Assembly: GCA_964405755.1 (NCBI GenBank) | Contig: CAYOPF010000060.1 | Location: forward strand, 1 to 16,704 | Direction: 5' to 3' | DNA: 16,704 bases | Source: GWF2-33-9 sp964405755 | GTDB taxonomy: Bacteria; Bacteroidota; Ignavibacteria; Kapaibacteriales; UBA2268 | In this document: positions 14,754-16,704 of the stretch, piece by piece | How the letters are laid out: the number at the start of each line of letters is the position of its first letter | Position numbering within the stretch: the stretch's first letter is position 1 | Notes under the pieces: generated by a model | What the model saw: only the letters and a program-made list of their open reading frames with translations | The model's database searches: none | What the model was told of the DNA's origin: nothing | Made by a program: the position numbers and the translations under genes

Positions 14754-15161
14754 ATGAGCGACAAACTTTTAAATGTGGAACTGGTATCGCCACTACAACA
14801 GGTTTTCCAAGGTTCAGCAACAATAGTTGATGTTCCTGGCAAATTATCTCCCTTTCAAATTCTAAATAATCACGCACCAATATTTTCTACACTTGATTGC
14901 GGAATAGTTAGAGTTGTGGATTTGGAGAATAAAAATAATTACTTTGCTGTTAATACCGGATTTGTCGAGGTATCTAACAACAATATTTCAATTGTAGTCG
15001 AGGAAGTTGCTGCAATCGAAGAAATCAATTCTGAAAAAATCAACAATGAATTGGAATCCTTGAAAGCAGAATTAGCCGAGAATCCTTTGAACAAAGAATC
15101 GATAATAAATAAAATTAAATTTAACGAAACAAAACTGAAAGTACTTACTTTCGCAAAATAA
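14754..15161 (+). CDS. atpC: F1F0 ATP synthase subunit epsilon
   Basis: The 135-residue product is the normal length. The N-terminal beta-sandwich is recognisable (LNVELVSPLQQVF, the VDVPGKLSPFQILNNHAPIFSTL core, then FAVNTGFVEVSNNNISIVVE), followed by a helical C-terminal hairpin (about 85-133). Epsilon sits on the central stalk, links gamma to the c-ring and inhibits ATP hydrolysis through its C-terminal helices. The usual GDFGILPGHAP block is replaced by the divergent PGKLSPFQILNNHAP, keeping the NHAP end. Ribosome site AAGGCG; the start lies 12 nt after atpD and its stop 7 nt before guaB, so it is translationally packed with both neighbours. Confidence 0.95.
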   Translation: MSDKLLNVELVSPLQQVFQGSATIVDVPGKLSPFQILNNHAPIFSTLDCGIVRVVDLENKNNYFAVNTGFVEVSNNNISIVVEEVAAIEEINSEKINNELESLKAELAENPLNKESIINKIKFNETKLKVLTFAK

Positions 15162-15168
15162 ATATAAA

Positions 15169-16635
15169 ATGTTTGAAGAGAAAATTATAGGTGAAGCACT
15201 CACTTACGATGATGTATTAATCATCCCAAATTATAGCGAAGTGCTTCCAAAGGACGTTAATATCCAAACTCAGCTTACCCGTCAAATTCGCATCAACATC
15301 CCAATTTTATCGGCTGCTATGGACACAGTTACCGAATCTAACATGGCTCGGGCCATTGCACGCGAAGGTGGTTTGGGAGTGATTCACAAGAATATGTCTA
15401 TCGAACGACAAGCCGAACAAGTAGATTTGGTTAAACGATCCGAAAGTGGAATGATAACCAAACCAATTACTTTAACATCAGATAAAACAGTTGGTGACGC
15501 TTTACAAATCATGAACAAATTCAGGATTTCGGGCATTCCTATTGTCGAAAACAATGGAAAGCTAATTGGAATTGTTACCAACAGAGATTTAAGATTCAAC
15601 CCTGACTTTAAAGATAGCTTATTGAATGTAATGACCAAGGACAAATTGGTAACGGCTCCATTGGGCACAACTTTGGATGATGCTGAAGTGATTTTACAAA
15701 AGTACCGAATTGAAAAATTGCTTGTTGTTGATGACAACTATACATTGAAGGGACTTATTACTGTAAAAGATATCCAAAAGAAAAAGCAATTCCCAAATTC
15801 AGCTAAGGATAGTTCTGGCAGATTACTATGTGGTGCTGCTGTTGGTGTTGCACCTTCGACCCTTGAACGGGTTCATGCATTGGTTGCGGCTGGAGTTGAT
15901 GTTATTTTCATCGATACTGCACACGGGCATTCTGCAGGTGTTATTAATGTATTAAAAGAAATAAAACAAAATTATCCTGATATATCAGTTGTTGCAGGGA
16001 ATATTGGAACTGCCGAGGCTGCAGAAACATTGATTCAGAATGGTGCCGATGGATTAAAAGTTGGAATCGGACCTGGTTCTATATGTACTACTCGTATTGT
16101 TGCAGGAATTGGAGTTCCTCAGCTTACAGCAATTTTCAATGTAGTAAGTGTTGCAAGAAAGTATAATGTCCCAGTGATTGCCGATGGAGGCATTAAGCAA
16201 ACTGGTGATATTTCGAAGGCAATTGCTGCTGGCGCAGATTCAGTGATGATTGGCAACTTATTGGCAGGCCACGAAGAAAGCCCAGGAGACAAGATGATTT
16301 ACGAAAGAAGAGCATACAAAATATACAGAGGTATGGGTTCGGTCGAAGCTATGAAACAAGGTAGTGCCGACAGATACTTCCAAGATGTAGAAAGTGAGAT
16401 ATCGAAATATGTTCCTGAAGGCATCGAGGGACGAGTTCCATTTAAAGGCAATGTAAGTGAAACTATATATCAACTTATAGGTGGTTTGAAAGCTGCTATG
16501 GGATATACCGGTTGTGGTAGCGTTGATGAATTCAAAGCAAACGCAAAATTTGTAAAAATTTCACATTCCAGTTTAATCGAATCTCATCCTCATCATGTTG
16601 CTATTACCAAAGAATCTCCAAACTATTTTGTATAG
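15169..16635 (+). CDS. guaB: Inosine-5'-monophosphate dehydrogenase
   Basis: The 488-residue product oxidises IMP to XMP with NAD+, the committed step of GMP synthesis, in the cytoplasm as a tetramer. Seen: the N-terminal TYDDVLIIPNYSEV; two CBS domains inserted in the barrel (about 95-148 and 153-206), which sense purine nucleotides; the signature GLKVGIGPGSICTTR with catalytic C306; the DGGIKQTGDI phosphate-binding loop; and the DRYFQ flap with the catalytic Arg-Tyr dyad (R402, Y403), followed by VPEGIEGRVPFKG. The ATG follows the atpC stop by 7 nt without a strong ribosome site, suggesting coupling to atpC. Placement behind atpDC is not the usual arrangement (commonly guaBA); guaA is not in view. 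The gene looks fully functional. Confidence 0.99.
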   Translation: MFEEKIIGEALTYDDVLIIPNYSEVLPKDVNIQTQLTRQIRINIPILSAAMDTVTESNMARAIAREGGLGVIHKNMSIERQAEQVDLVKRSESGMITKPITLTSDKTVGDALQIMNKFRISGIPIVENNGKLIGIVTNRDLRFNPDFKDSLLNVMTKDKLVTAPLGTTLDDAEVILQKYRIEKLLVVDDNYTLKGLITVKDIQKKKQFPNSAKDSSGRLLCGAAVGVAPSTLERVHALVAAGVDVIFIDTAHGHSAGVINVLKEIKQNYPDISVVAGNIGTAEAAETLIQNGADGLKVGIGPGSICTTRIVAGIGVPQLTAIFNVVSVARKYNVPVIADGGIKQTGDISKAIAAGADSVMIGNLLAGHEESPGDKMIYERRAYKIYRGMGSVEAMKQGSADRYFQDVESEISKYVPEGIEGRVPFKGNVSETIYQLIGGLKAAMGYTGCGSVDEFKANAKFVKISHSSLIESHPHHVAITKESPNYFV

Positions 16636-16665
16636 AAAAAAATGAAAATAAATTAAGGAATAAAT

Positions 16666-16704
16666 ATGGCAAAAAAATCTACTCAATCGCAAACTGCTGA
16701 TTCG
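16666..16704 (+). CDS. Start of an unidentified gene, cut by window edge
   Basis: An ATG at 16666 with AAGGA seven bases upstream opens MAKKSTQSQTADS, 13 codons to the window end, 30 nt after guaB. The polar, Lys/Ser/Thr/Gln-rich start suggests a disordered N-terminus; too little is visible to name it. It may belong to the atpDC-guaB transcript. Confidence 0.55.
   Translation, partial: MAKKSTQSQTADS

Noticed and set aside
1..16704. tRNA, rRNA or riboswitch genes
   Set aside because: No cloverleaf-like, rRNA or recognisable riboswitch sequence was seen in the intergenic stretches by eye; a covariance-model scan was not possible.

Overview
The window reads as a low-GC chromosomal contig from a Bacteroidota/FCB-type bacterium (Ignavibacteria- or Kapabacteria-like is possible but cannot be settled here). 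Two secreted proteins end in type IX secretion (T9SS) sorting domains. An orphan LytTR response regulator is present. Several upstream regions fit the Bacteroidota promoter pattern (TTTG or TTG, about 17-20 nt, then TAnnTTT). A run of 14 Ns at 3736-3749 shows this is a scaffolded draft assembly.

Left part, minus strand (1-3397): a secreted CHAP-type cysteine peptidase/amidase cut by the window edge, then a two-gene unit in which a 14-cysteine secreted protein precedes a T9SS-exported Asp-box/Fn3 protein. Centre (3523-9127): phage-derived morphogenesis genes on the minus strand. In transcription order these are terminase large subunit, Mu I-like protease/scaffold (broken by one extra A in an A7 run), major capsid protein, small capsid decoration protein and a small membrane protein. 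No portal, small terminase or tail gene is visible. The place where a portal gene would be expected is occupied by the housekeeping gene prfB (plus strand) and a 390-bp island of palindromic dispersed repeats. prfB carries the classical RF2 programmed +1 frameshift. Terminase and protease share an identical 22-bp upstream sequence that contains the probable promoter -7 element.

Right part, plus strand (9342-16704): a large secreted Omp28-like thioredoxin-fold protein with a T9SS tail and a strong terminator; a LytTR response regulator; a small uncharacterised gene preceded by two 14-bp direct repeats spaced exactly 21 bp, the geometry of a LytTR operator; then atpD-atpC-guaB packed as an apparent operon, followed by the start of another gene.

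The most interesting leads are the split, portal-less capsid/terminase cluster with its shared upstream element, and the LytTR regulator with its candidate operator and target gene. I see no CRISPR array, tRNA, rRNA or transposase, and no clearly new defence system.
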